From contig NZ_JBHTCM010000005.1 in the NCBI RefSeq assembly GCF_042665545.1, forward strand, positions 118,392 through 182,391: a DNA stretch of 64,000 nucleotides. Direction: 5' to 3'. Under the pieces are notes generated by a model. That model saw nothing but the letters and a program-made list of their open reading frames with translations. It ran no database searches and was not told the origin of the DNA. Both the position numbers and the translations under genes were made by a program. Positions within the stretch are counted from its first letter, which is position 1; each line of letters opens with the position of its first letter. Shown piece after piece: positions 40,323 through 50,110 of the stretch. The stretch comes from Rhodocista pekingensis. GTDB taxonomy: Bacteria > Pseudomonadota > Alphaproteobacteria > Azospirillales > Azospirillaceae.

Positions 40323-40678
40323 CCGGGAATTCCTTCCTAGGGTGCGGGCGCGCGGAAACGGCCCGGTTCCCGGCCCCCCCGGCCAAGGGGACCCGGCCGC
40401 GGCGACGGCGCGACGATGGGGTGGAAAAGGGCGAAGATCAGGGGGCTGGGGCCGGACCCGCCCGCCAGACGGCAGGCGCGGTTCCCCGGCCGGGCGCCCG
40501 CCGCTGCCCCCTGGACACACGTCGGGCGGTGCTGACCCCGTTATGGGTTATTAGTCCTATTGTGTCAAGCGGGAAAAACCGTGTGCGGGGCCTTCGCTAC
40601 CGCAGAAGGTCTTCCCGGACCTGCCGACCTGGGCTACTCCTTGAAGTAGGCCATCAAGGTGTCGGACTCTCTGCTCGC
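40323..40678. other. Intergenic region upstream of capsid, at the edge of the phage block
   Basis: No portal, scaffold or other gene on either strand that I can support. The part next to capsid (40330-40520) is extremely GC-rich. An AT-rich patch at 40540-40600 carries a promoter-like sequence reading toward capsid. A GTG at 40562 could be an earlier start for the rightward nuclease gene but the extra residues are unconserved in style. Confidence 0.55.
40540..40568 (-). promoter_or_regulatory. Promoter-like sequence reading into the phage late genes
   Basis: On the minus strand TTGACA (40568-40563) is followed after 17 bp by CATAAC (40545-40540). The -35 is consensus and the -10 has four of six positions. 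It would make a leader of about 210 bases before capsid. It is the only good promoter seen at the head of the block. Confidence 0.5.
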
Positions 40679-41092
40679 GTGAACAGGCTCCTGCTTCGAT
40701 CCCTTTATGACGGACAGCGGCACAGTCCGCTCACGGTAGGGGTGCTCGGCCCCGAGCTGCACGGAGCGATCGGGGCCACGACGCGCCATGTGCTGCTGTC
40801 GCCGGAGACGATGGCAAAGCAGAGACGCAACCACCCGGACATCACCCTGGACCATTACCTGGTCCTGCCTGTGGCGTTGCGGCAAGCTGCCGTTCTTCAG
40901 GATACGGCCCGGTCCCTTGTCCTGGTTCATGAGGACAGTGTCCGGCACATGACCCACTTCAAGGTGGCGATCAAGGCGACCGCCTGCGGGCGCGAGATGT
41001 ATGTGGTCAGCTTCCACTGTCTGCGCCCCAGGGAGGTGCAGCGCGTCTTCGGCCGTCATCCGCTGATCCGGCCGGTCGTCAGGGAAGGGTGA
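40679..41092 (+). CDS. PBECR-type (phage Barnase-EndoU-ColicinE5/D-RelE) nuclease-like protein
   Basis: About 137 residues from a GTG at 40679; the start is uncertain. The domain reads TRHVLLSPETMAKQRRNHPD, DYLVLP-like HYLVLPVALRQAAVLQD, then FKVAIKATACGREMYVVSFHCLRPREVQRVF. This matches PBECR domains, which are predicted RNA-cleaving toxins found in phage and polymorphic-toxin settings. It is divergent from the capsid gene and followed by hairpins. No antitoxin gene is adjacent. It may be a phage-borne effector or a leftover of a larger fusion. Confidence 0.65.
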   Translation: MNRLLLRSLYDGQRHSPLTVGVLGPELHGAIGATTRHVLLSPETMAKQRRNHPDITLDHYLVLPVALRQAAVLQDTARSLVLVHEDSVRHMTHFKVAIKATACGREMYVVSFHCLRPREVQRVFGRHPLIRPVVREG

Positions 41093-41106
41093 GGAAAAGG
41101 CGCGAG

Positions 41107-41159
41107 GTGGGGCCTCCCAGGGAACCCCACATGACGCTCCCGGACCGGCTGCCGGGAGC
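41107..41159 (+). terminator. Two hairpins downstream of the PBECR gene
   Basis: GTGGGG/CCCCAC (41107-41130) and GCTCCCGG/CCGGGAGC (41136-41159) lie back to back 15 bases past the stop. Loops are 12 and 8 bases. Neither has a U-tract. Confidence 0.45.
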
Positions 41160-41293
41160 GGCAACCCTGTCCGGTGCTACGGCCGGGAGACTTTCACCGT
41201 GTCACTCGCGCAAGCCCATGCAATCACGGGCGATGCCGACCTGTCAAACGCGTCCGGCCCGCCGGTGCAGGGCCCGCCGGTACAGGGCCCGCC

Positions 41294-42478
41294 TCAGCGG
41301 CCGAAATTCAGGCGGCCGGGGCCGTCGTGGCTGACGGCGGGGGTGCCCTCGTAGGCGGCGATGGCGACGTCGCCGATGCCGCTCAGCAGGATGGCCGGGT
41401 CCACGGCGGTGCCGTCGAAGCGGAAGCTGCCCGCCCCGGTGCTGGCCAGCTCGAACGGCTCGGCCCGGCCGGTGGCGACGGCGACGCTGCCGGCCCCCGA
41501 CTGCACCGCCCGCAGCGCGCCGTCCAGACTGCCGATCCGCACGTCGGCCTTGCCCGGCAGGTTCAGCACCGCCTCCCGACCCACCGTGGCGACCTGAAGG
41601 GTCGCGGCACCGGAGAGGTCGGCCGCCAGCCGCTCCACCTGCCCGGCGGTCACCTGGGCGATGCCGCGCACCTCCACCGCCAGCAGGTCGGAGACGCGGC
41701 CCAGGGTGACGGTGCCCGTCTCGGTGACGCGGACACGGGCGGAGCGCAGACTGCCGCCGACCTCCAGCGTGCCGCGGCGCAGGGTCAGCCGGGCCGGTGC
41801 CTCCAGATCGCCCACCACCTTCAGGTCGCCGACCAGATCATTGACCAGCAGCGGCACGCCGCGGGGCACGGTGATGTCCAGCTCCGTCGGCGTGTCGGAG
41901 GGGCCGGGGCCGGTGATCCAGAACACGCCGTCGCGCACGGTCAGGTCGTAGCGCCGACGGCTGTCCAGCATGGTGACCTCGGTCCGCTCGATGCCGGAAC
42001 GGACGCGGATGGTGACGCGGCCATAGACGTCCGCCAGCCGCAGCCCGGCCGGTGCCACCGCCGCCGCGGTGACCCGGTTCATCCCGGTCTGCCGGTCCTG
42101 CTGGCGGTCCAGCACGGCCACGTCGGCATGCGGGCCGTCCCACGCCTCGGCCTTGGCGACGGCCAGCGCCGCAGCCGCCTCGCTGGCGCGCCTGGCGGCG
42201 GCGGTGATGGCCCTGGCGTCCACCCTGGCCGTTGCGGTCGGCGGCTCCGCCCGTTCGGCCCTGTCCGCGCGCGGGGCGCGGGGCGGCTCCGGGGCGGTGA
42301 TCCGGATTTCCCGGCCGGCGCTGCCGCCGTCGCCGCTTCCGTCCTCGCCGGGGCCGGCCAGCACCGCCCAGGCGACCACGCCCAGGGTGACCGCCACGGC
42401 GGCGATGCCGCCGGCGGGCACACCCGGGCTCAGACGGGGACGGACGGGGGCGGAGTCCGCCGGACGATCGCTCCACAT
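41294..42478 (-). CDS. DUF2807/DUF4097-like beta-helix protein, membrane-anchored (paralogue 2)
   Basis: A 394-residue envelope protein. Residues 1-45 include one transmembrane segment (AGGIAAVAVTLGVVAWAVLAG) preceded by PRLSPGVP. A Pro/Arg and then Ala-rich helix region leads to a C-terminal domain of repeated short strands (LRLADVYGRVTIRV, LVGDLKVVGDL, LTLRRGTLEVGGSL, AVEVRGIAQVTAG), the style of GIN/DUF2807 beta-helix domains. The gene starts 17 bases after its upstream paralogue at 42496-43773, so the pair forms an operon. Function unknown; probably periplasmic or surface exposed. Confidence 0.78.
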   Translation of the reverse strand: MWSDRPADSAPVRPRLSPGVPAGGIAAVAVTLGVVAWAVLAGPGEDGSGDGGSAGREIRITAPEPPRAPRADRAERAEPPTATARVDARAITAAARRASEAAAALAVAKAEAWDGPHADVAVLDRQQDRQTGMNRVTAAAVAPAGLRLADVYGRVTIRVRSGIERTEVTMLDSRRRYDLTVRDGVFWITGPGPSDTPTELDITVPRGVPLLVNDLVGDLKVVGDLEAPARLTLRRGTLEVGGSLRSARVRVTETGTVTLGRVSDLLAVEVRGIAQVTAGQVERLAADLSGAATLQVATVGREAVLNLPGKADVRIGSLDGALRAVQSGAGSVAVATGRAEPFELASTGAGSFRFDGTAVDPAILLSGIGDVAIAAYEGTPAVSHDGPGRLNFGR

Positions 42479-42495
42479 GCGTGCCGGTTCCGTGC

Positions 42496-43773
42496 TCAGT
42501 CGTTGCCGATGACGACGCTGCCGCGGCCGACGCGCTGCATGCGCGGCTCGCCGGTGTGGCGCTCGATATGGATGGAGCCGGTGCCGGCGTTGAAGATCAC
42601 CGGATCATGGGCGGTGCCGCCGAAGCGGAAATCCCCGGCGCCGGTCACGGCGACCTGGAAGGGGCTGGCGTCGCCGCCGCCGATATCGACCCGGCCGGCG
42701 CCGGCGAAGGCCGCCTTCAGCGGCCCGTCCATGCGCTCCACGTTGATCTCGGCATAGCCGGGCAGGGCCAGCGTCAGCCCGTTCTCCACCCGGTTGAGGG
42801 AGACGTTGGCATGGCCCTTGACCTCCAGGGCGGCGCTGCCGGCACGCTCCACCGACAGTTCGGCCGAGCCCAGGGAGGCGAAGGTCAGGGCCCCCTCCAC
42901 CCGGTTGACGGAGATGCTGCCGGACGCCAGCACGCGGATGTCGGCCGAGCGCACCCGCTCCAGCGAGACGTCGCCCTGTTGCAGATCCACCGTCACGGTC
43001 CCGGCCTGCCGGCCGGTGAGCGACAGGTCGCCGGCGAAGCTGGCCAGCGTCAGGTCCGCCCCTTCGGGCAGGGTCAGGCGCACATCCACCGGCGGGGCGG
43101 TGCCGCCGCTGCCGACCAGGGTGAGGGCGCCGCCGGTCACGTCGGTGCGCAGGGCGGAGGCGCCGTCATCTACCTCCACCCGCACCTTGTCGGTGCGCGA
43201 GGAGACCTCGACGGTGATGTCGCCGCGGACATCCACCAGCCGCACCCCGGCCGGGGCGGTGAAGCTGGCGGCCAGCCGGTCCTCCCCGTCGGGGGCGGCG
43301 CTGCCCTGGGCGCCGGCTTCGCGCGTCGTCCACTCCCAGGTGCTGGCCCCGGCCTGCTGGCGGATCTGCTCGGCCTGCTGGCGGGCGGCCTCGGCCGCGC
43401 GGCGGATACTGTCGATGTCCACGCTGCGCAGCGCGTCCTGGACCGAGCGGGCGATCTGCTCGGGGTCGATGACGATGACGCCGGGGGCCGCCACGCTGGC
43501 CGCCGGCGGGGCCGGCCGGGCCGGGGGCGTGGGCGGGGCGGGCGGGGTGGGGGGCGCGGGCGGTGTCGCTGCGACGTGCAGGGTGGCGCTGAGGCGGTGG
43601 TCGTCCGTCTCCGCAGGTTCGCCGACCAGCAGCCCCCAGCCGACGATGCCGGCCGTCACGGCCAGAGCCACGATACCGCCGGCGGGGATGCCGGGGGTCA
43701 GACGGGGGCGGGTCGGGGGCGATGACGTCGCGGGCGACGACAGGGTGGCGTCCATGGGGCTGGTCCTGCGCAT
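42496..43773 (-). CDS. DUF2807/DUF4097-like beta-helix protein, membrane-anchored (paralogue 1)
   Basis: A 425-residue paralogue of the downstream gene. It has PRLTPGIPAGGIVALAVTAGIVGWGLLVG as membrane anchor, a Pro-rich linker with PPAPPTP repeats, a coiled-coil-like EAARQQAEQIRQQA, then the strand-repeat domain (GVRLVDVRGDITVEV, ASFAGDLSLTGRQ, SADIRVLASGSISVNRVEG, AGSAALEVKGHANVSLNRVENG). Both proteins share the anchor motif and domain order, so they arose by tandem duplication. Start taken at 43773; 43755 is an alternative. A pair of TGTAAC repeats lies upstream. Confidence 0.78.
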   Translation of the reverse strand: MRRTSPMDATLSSPATSSPPTRPRLTPGIPAGGIVALAVTAGIVGWGLLVGEPAETDDHRLSATLHVAATPPAPPTPPAPPTPPARPAPPAASVAAPGVIVIDPEQIARSVQDALRSVDIDSIRRAAEAARQQAEQIRQQAGASTWEWTTREAGAQGSAAPDGEDRLAASFTAPAGVRLVDVRGDITVEVSSRTDKVRVEVDDGASALRTDVTGGALTLVGSGGTAPPVDVRLTLPEGADLTLASFAGDLSLTGRQAGTVTVDLQQGDVSLERVRSADIRVLASGSISVNRVEGALTFASLGSAELSVERAGSAALEVKGHANVSLNRVENGLTLALPGYAEINVERMDGPLKAAFAGAGRVDIGGGDASPFQVAVTGAGDFRFGGTAHDPVIFNAGTGSIHIERHTGEPRMQRVGRGSVVIGND

Positions 43774-43835
43774 GGCCTGGAAACTCCCCTCATGATAGGC
43801 GACGCACGGCGCCTGTCTGCCGCCGTGACATGGGC

Positions 43836-43861
43836 GTTACAAAATTCGCGGCCGGGTTACA
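43836..43861 (-). promoter_or_regulatory. Two TGTAAC direct repeats 20 bp apart upstream of the beta-helix pair
   Basis: GTTACA at 43836-43841 and 43856-43861 (TGTAAC on the coding strand of the operon) are in the same orientation with 20-bp periodicity, two helical turns. This is a usual geometry for response-regulator binding ahead of envelope genes. They lie 63 to 88 bases from the start codon. Regulator unknown. Confidence 0.35.
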
Positions 43862-43961
43862 CGGCCTGCTGCCGCGGCTCCGGCCGCGCGGAGGATGGCG
43901 CGGGACGCCCGCGACCGCAAGGGCGGCCGCGGGCTCTCTTCCACGGAAGCGCCGGCGCCCC

Positions 43962-46124
<2,163 letters not shown>

Positions 46125-46340
46125 CACGGCAGCTCCTCGACACCCGCGCGTCACCACGCGGCTATGCACCAAGGAACAGGGCGGCCGGGACGCGCGGGGG
46201 CGCCACTATAGTCCCGGCCGTATCGGCTTGTCACGGCGGCAACACCGCTCTGCCACACCCCCGCATGGCCGGCATGTGCTCTCCGGGAAGCTGGCAGAGG
46301 GTTGGTTTTCAAAGGAAACCGGCTGGGTTTACGAGAAATG

Positions 46341-46369
46341 TTGCCTCATACTAGTGAAGGCCATATGAT
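46341..46369 (+). promoter_or_regulatory. Sigma-70-type promoter for the second RHH_4 gene
   Basis: TTGCCT (46341-46346) and TATGAT (46364-46369) are separated by 17 bp in an AT-rich stretch. The transcript would start near 46376, about 40 bases before the ATG, as in the first RHH_4 gene. Confidence 0.5.
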
Positions 46370-46416
46370 AGGCTTAAATCTACAGTTAATAGAACAGTGA
46401 TTGCGGATTTCTCGTC

Positions 46417-46875
46417 ATGGCAGCAAAGCGGCGCCCTTCAGCCCATCCTGATGCCCTCGCCCCCGACGCCATGCGGTCAATCTGCAAGAACGTCACGGTC
46501 GCCGGGCGCCGCACCAGCGTGCGGATGGAACCCATCATGTGGCAGTGTCTTGACGAGATCTGCCGGCGGGAGGGGCGGACGGTTCATGAGATCGTCACCC
46601 TGATCGACCGTCTGCGCGGCGACGGCGGCCTCACCGCGGCGCTGCGCATCTTCCTGGTCGGCTACCTGCAACAGGCTGCCAGCCGCTCGCCCGGCCTGCT
46701 GTCCACGGCCGCTGCCGGAACAACTGCCGCCGGAGCCACGGCTGCCGGGCCGCGGCCGGCGCCGCACCCGATCCTGGGGATGTCCGACGAAGCGGCCGGG
46801 TACAATCCCGGCGCCCGCCGCTACAGCCCCGCCTTCGAGGATGCGATCCGCATCTTCGATACGCTGGACGACTGA
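46417..46875 (+). CDS. RHH_4 ribbon-helix-helix domain protein (second copy)
   Basis: A 152-residue paralogue of the gene at 1104. The core is KNVTVAGRRTSVRMEP, MWQCLDEICRREGRTVHEIV, LTAALRIFLVGYLQQAA at about residues 24-85; then an Ala/Thr/Gly-rich linker (AAAGTTAAGATAAG) and a tail of unknown role (DEAAGYNPGARRYSPAFEDAIRIFDTLDD). The tail differs from the first copy, so the two probably have different partners. It stands alone between scpA (divergent) and upp. Confidence 0.75.
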   Translation: MAAKRRPSAHPDALAPDAMRSICKNVTVAGRRTSVRMEPIMWQCLDEICRREGRTVHEIVTLIDRLRGDGGLTAALRIFLVGYLQQAASRSPGLLSTAAAGTTAAGATAAGPRPAPHPILGMSDEAAGYNPGARRYSPAFEDAIRIFDTLDD

Positions 46876-46968
46876 TCCTTCCGGCAACTTCTGGCTGCGC
46901 TGCCCCCGGTCCGCCGGTGTGCGACCCCTGCCTGCGCGCAGCCCGGCCCGCGCGCGCCTCTTGCTGCG

Positions 46969-47035
46969 CGCGTCCCCTCCCCGCGCGGCTGCGTGTCTCC
47001 TCCCCGCGCGGCTGCGCGTCCCCTCCCCGTGCGCG
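46969..47035. repeat. 23-bp GC-rich tandem repeat between RHH_4 gene and upp
   Basis: CCGCGCGGCTGCGYGTCYCC is repeated with 23-bp period at 46981 and 47004, with partial copies on both sides. It lies 50-110 bases upstream of upp. No coding sense; probably slippage. Confidence 0.65.
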
Positions 47036-47082
47036 CCCGGATGCGGTAGGGTGCGCGTTTCCCGACCCGAACGGCCCGGTCC

Positions 47083-47733
47083 ATGCGAACCCATTCCGAT
47101 TTTCCGAACCTCTTCGTCCTCGACCACCCGCTGATCCAGCACAAGCTGTCGCACATGCGGGACCGGCAGCGCTCCACCATGGGCTTCCGCCAGCTCCTGA
47201 AGGAGATCGCGCTGCTCATGGGCTACGAGATCACGCGCGACCTGCCGCTCACCACCGAGACGATCGAGACGCCGCTCTGCACGATGGAGGCGCCGGTCAT
47301 CGAGGGCAAGAAGCTGGCCATCGTGCCGATCCTGCGGGCCGGCCTGATCATGGCGGAAGGGCTGCTGGAACTGGTGCCGGCGGCGCGCGAGGGGCATATC
47401 GGCCTCTACCGCGACCACGACACCAAGATGCCGGTGGAATATCTGGTGAAGCTGCCCGACCCGACGGGCCGCCGCTTCATCCTGGTCGATCCCATGCTCG
47501 CCACCGGCAATTCGGCCGTCCACGCGGTGGACGTGCTGAACCGGCACGGCGTGCTGGACGCGCAGATCCGCTTCATGGCGCTCGTCTCCGCCCCGGAGGG
47601 GGTGCGGACCTTCCATGCCGCGCATCCCACGGTGCCGGTCTTCACCGCCGGGCTGGACAGCCACCTGAACCCCAACGCCTACATCGTCCCCGGCCTGGGC
47701 GACGCCGGCGACCGGCTGTTCGGCACGAAGTAG
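47083..47733 (+). CDS. upp: Uracil phosphoribosyltransferase
   Basis: A 216-residue pyrimidine-salvage enzyme making UMP from uracil and PRPP. It has LIQHKLSHMRDRQRSTMGFRQLLKEI, then APVIEGKKLAIVPILRAGLIMAEG, the PRPP loop FILVDPMLATGNSAVHAVDVL, and the uracil-binding C-terminus HLNPNAYIVPGLGDAGDRLFGTK. Full length for the family. The ATG at 47083 has no strong RBS. A strong hairpin follows the stop. Confidence 0.97.
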   Translation: MRTHSDFPNLFVLDHPLIQHKLSHMRDRQRSTMGFRQLLKEIALLMGYEITRDLPLTTETIETPLCTMEAPVIEGKKLAIVPILRAGLIMAEGLLELVPAAREGHIGLYRDHDTKMPVEYLVKLPDPTGRRFILVDPMLATGNSAVHAVDVLNRHGVLDAQIRFMALVSAPEGVRTFHAAHPTVPVFTAGLDSHLNPNAYIVPGLGDAGDRLFGTK

Positions 47734-47767
47734 GCCCCGGCCCGGGCCGACGCGCTTCTCCTTGCCA

Positions 47768-47814
47768 CCCGTGGGGGACCTGCGGCACACCTGCCGCCGG
47801 CATGCCCCCACGGG
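47768..47814 (+). terminator. Hairpin between upp and the alpha/beta hydrolase
   Basis: CCCGTGGGGG (47768-47777) and CCCCCACGGG (47805-47814) form a perfect 10-bp stem with a 27-base loop. It ends 10 bases before the hydrolase ATG, so it could instead act as an attenuator or RBS-shielding element; there is no U-tract. Confidence 0.5.
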
Positions 47815-47824
47815 AAGAGGCTCC

Positions 47825-48778
47825 ATGAAGCGCGTCCTGCTCGGATTTCTGGCCTTCGCCCTCCTGATCGTCGCGGCCACGGCGGTCTGGCTCTACACCC
47901 CCGACCTGCCGCGGGAGGAGGTGGAGGCGCTCTACCTCCGCGACCCCGGCGACTACCGCGAGATCGGCGGCCAGCGGCTGCATGTCCGGGTCGAGGGCGC
48001 GGGCCCGGCCCTCGTGCTGATCCACGGCTTCGGCTCCAGCCTGCTGACCTGGGACGCCTGGGCGCAGGATCTGGCGAAGGACCACACGGTGGTCCGCTTC
48101 GACCTGCCCGGCCACGGCCTCTCCGCCCCCGCCCCGGACGACGATTACGGCATCGAGCGCAGCGTCGCCCTGATCGGCGACCTGCTGGACGCGCTGGGGC
48201 TGGAGCGCGCCACCCTGGTGGGGAACTCCCTGGGCGGGCTGGCCGCCTGGCGCTTCGCCGCCGCCCGTCCGGAGCGGGTGGAGAAGCTGGTGCTGATCGC
48301 CGCCGGCGGATTCGTGCCGCCCGGGGTCGCCTACGGCCAGCGGATCGAGGTGCCGGCCGCGTTCCGGGCGATGCGCTCGGTCCTGCCGGAATCCATGGTG
48401 CGGGCCAGCCTCGCCAGCATGTACGGCGACCCCGGCCGGCTGGACGCCGGCACGGTGCGCCGCTACTGGACCATGATGCGCGCGCCGGGCGTGCGCGACT
48501 CCCTGGTCCGGCGCCTGGAGGATTTCACGACCGAGGATCCGGTGCCGCTGCTGGCCCGCATCCCGGCGCCGACCCTGGTGATGTGGGGCGCGCGCGACGT
48601 CATGGTCCCGGCGACCGACGCCGCCCGTTTCGCCGACGCGCTGCCCGACGCGCGGGTGGTGATCTGGCCGGATCTGGGCCATGTCCCGATGGAGGAGGCG
48701 CCGGAACGGACCCTGGCGGACCTGCGCGCGTTCCTGTCCGGGGCGCCGGCAGGGACCGCCCCCGCTCCCGTCCCCTGA
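47825..48778 (+). CDS. Alpha/beta hydrolase with N-terminal membrane anchor
   Basis: A 317-residue serine hydrolase. An N-terminal hydrophobic segment (VLLGFLAFALLIVAATAVWLY) serves as anchor or uncleaved signal. The fold motifs are VLIHGFGSSLLTWD (oxyanion region), FDLPGHGLS, the nucleophile elbow VGNSLGGLAAW, TLVMWGARDVMVP with the acidic residue and LGHVPMEEAPE with the His. The C-terminus is Pro/Ala-rich. It is close to the 2-hydroxymuconate-semialdehyde-hydrolase-like and lipase groups; substrate unknown. The hairpin upstream lies directly before its RBS (GAAGAGG). Confidence 0.9.
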   Translation: MKRVLLGFLAFALLIVAATAVWLYTPDLPREEVEALYLRDPGDYREIGGQRLHVRVEGAGPALVLIHGFGSSLLTWDAWAQDLAKDHTVVRFDLPGHGLSAPAPDDDYGIERSVALIGDLLDALGLERATLVGNSLGGLAAWRFAAARPERVEKLVLIAAGGFVPPGVAYGQRIEVPAAFRAMRSVLPESMVRASLASMYGDPGRLDAGTVRRYWTMMRAPGVRDSLVRRLEDFTTEDPVPLLARIPAPTLVMWGARDVMVPATDAARFADALPDARVVIWPDLGHVPMEEAPERTLADLRAFLSGAPAGTAPAPVP

Positions 48779-48856
48779 TCCCGCCCCCTGATCCCGCCCC
48801 TGACCGCCGCCTTCGATCTGAGCGTGACCTGAGCGGGACCCGGCCGGACCCTGAGA

Positions 48857-48878
48857 GGGCGCCCCCGGCCGGGCGCCC
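48857..48878 (+). terminator. Hairpin downstream of the alpha/beta hydrolase
   Basis: GGGCGCC and GGCGCCC flank an 8-base GC loop 78 bases past the stop. No U-tract; it may end the hydrolase transcript ahead of the aap operon. Confidence 0.4.
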
Positions 48879-49035
48879 GGAAGGTGGGGCGGAGGCATCG
48901 CGGGGCTGTACCGCACCCGCAAACCCTGTTTAGACTGCGCGCCGACCGGCCGGGGCGTGGTTTTCCGTCCCGGCCGCACCGGAAAGAACAACAAACCGTC
49001 CCGCAGGGGGCAATTTCAGCTTGGGGAACGTGATC

Positions 49036-50097
49036 ATGACCCTTCGCCGTCTCCTTCCGCCGCGTCCCGGGGCTGCGCTGCGCCTCGCCGCCGCCGCGCT
49101 GGCGCTGGCCGCCGGCCTGACCGCCGCCGGCGGGGCCTCGGCGCAGCAGTCCACCCTGGACCAGATCAAGCAGCGCGGCGTGCTGCGCTGCGGCGTGAAC
49201 ACCGGCCTCGCCGGCTTCAGCACCCCGGACAGCCAGGGCCGCTGGACCGGCCTGGACGTGGATGTCTGCAAGGCGATCGCCGCCGCCGCGCTGGGCGACG
49301 CCGGCAAGGTCCATTACGCCCCGCTGTCGGCGCAGCAACGGCTGACGGCGCTGCAATCGGGTGAGGTGGACATCCTCTCGCGCAACACGACCTGGAGCCT
49401 GTCGCGCGATACCCAGGGCATGAATTTCGGCCCCGTCGTCTATTATGACGGCCAGGGCTTCATGGTGCCGAAGGCGCTGGGCGTGACCAGCGCCAAGCAG
49501 CTCGACGGCGCCACCGTCTGCGTGCAGACCGGCACCACGACCGAGCTGAACCTCGCCGACTACTTCGCCGCCAACCGGATGAGCTTCAAGCCGGTGGTGA
49601 TCGAGTCCTTCGACGAGGTGGTGGCCGCCTTCTTCTCCGGCCGCTGCGATGTCTTCACCACCGACGGCAGCCAGCTCGCCAGCGTGCGCGCGGTCAGCGC
49701 CGCCACCCCGGACGACTACGTGATCCTGCCGGAGATCATCTCCAAGGAACCGCTGGCCCCGGTGGTGCGCCATGGCGACGACCAGTGGTTCGACATCATG
49801 AAGTGGACCGTCTACGCCCTGCTGGAGGCGGAGGAGAAGGGCATCACCGCCGCCAACGTGGACGAGAAGAAGAAGAGCGCCGATCCCACCGTGCAGCGCC
49901 TGCTGGGCGTGCAGCCCGGCATGGGCCAGGCCCTGGGCCTGGACGACGGCTGGGCCTACCGCGCGATCAAGGCGGTGGGCAACTACGGCGAGGTGTTCGA
50001 GCGCAACGTCGGCAAGGCCACGCCGCTGCGCCTGGAGCGCGGCCTGAACGCGCTGTGGACGAACGGCGGCCTGATGTACGCCCCCCCGGTCCGCTGA
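49036..50097 (+). CDS. aapJ: General L-amino-acid ABC transporter, periplasmic binding protein
   Basis: A 353-residue solute-binding protein of the AapJ/BztA type. The ATG at 49036 gives a signal peptide (ALRLAAAALALAAGLTAAGGASAQ). The mature start STLDQIKQRGVLRCGVNTGLAGFS is diagnostic, followed by GLDVDVCKAIAAAALGD, VDILSRNTTWSLSRDTQGMNF, VCVQTGTTTELNLADYF and GRCDVFTTDGSQLASVR. It binds glutamate, aspartate and other L-amino acids in the periplasm. A TTG at 49021 is possible but unnecessary. First gene of aapJQMP. Confidence 0.96.
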   Translation: MTLRRLLPPRPGAALRLAAAALALAAGLTAAGGASAQQSTLDQIKQRGVLRCGVNTGLAGFSTPDSQGRWTGLDVDVCKAIAAAALGDAGKVHYAPLSAQQRLTALQSGEVDILSRNTTWSLSRDTQGMNFGPVVYYDGQGFMVPKALGVTSAKQLDGATVCVQTGTTTELNLADYFAANRMSFKPVVIESFDEVVAAFFSGRCDVFTTDGSQLASVRAVSAATPDDYVILPEIISKEPLAPVVRHGDDQWFDIMKWTVYALLEAEEKGITAANVDEKKKSADPTVQRLLGVQPGMGQALGLDDGWAYRAIKAVGNYGEVFERNVGKATPLRLERGLNALWTNGGLMYAPPVR

Positions 50098-50110
50098 ACG
50101 GGGCGGGACC

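Larger units (their letters stand above)
28448..40568 (-). mobile_element. Incomplete T7-like phage block (capsid-tail-terminase-lysis)
   Basis: Eleven minus-strand phage-type genes keep T7 late order: capsid, small protein, gp11-like, gp12-like, gp14-like, fibre, small-terminase-position protein, large terminase, membrane protein, hydrolase, holin. Many junctions are ATGA-type overlaps. Portal, scaffold, gp15/gp16, RNA polymerase, DNA replication and integrase genes are not present between 28 and 41 kb. A hipBA operon occupies the gp15/gp16 position and one small gene lies on the opposite strand. I could not find attachment-site repeats at the ends. It is either a decaying prophage or a retained late-gene module. 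Confidence 0.8.

Noticed and set aside
38179..40386. Extension of the gp12-like gene upstream through the gp11-like and capsid region
   Set aside because: The frame is open but crosses other real genes; the family start at 38178 is coupled to the gp11-like stop.
28448..40568. Classical gene-transfer-agent cluster
   Set aside because: The lysis genes resemble GTA ones, but capsid, gp11-, gp12-like, fibre and terminase are T7-like, with no siphovirus tail tube, tape-measure or portal-protease genes.
40634..41164. Minus-strand open frame opposite the PBECR gene
   Set aside because: The plus strand matches a known domain; this frame has mixed composition and no RBS.
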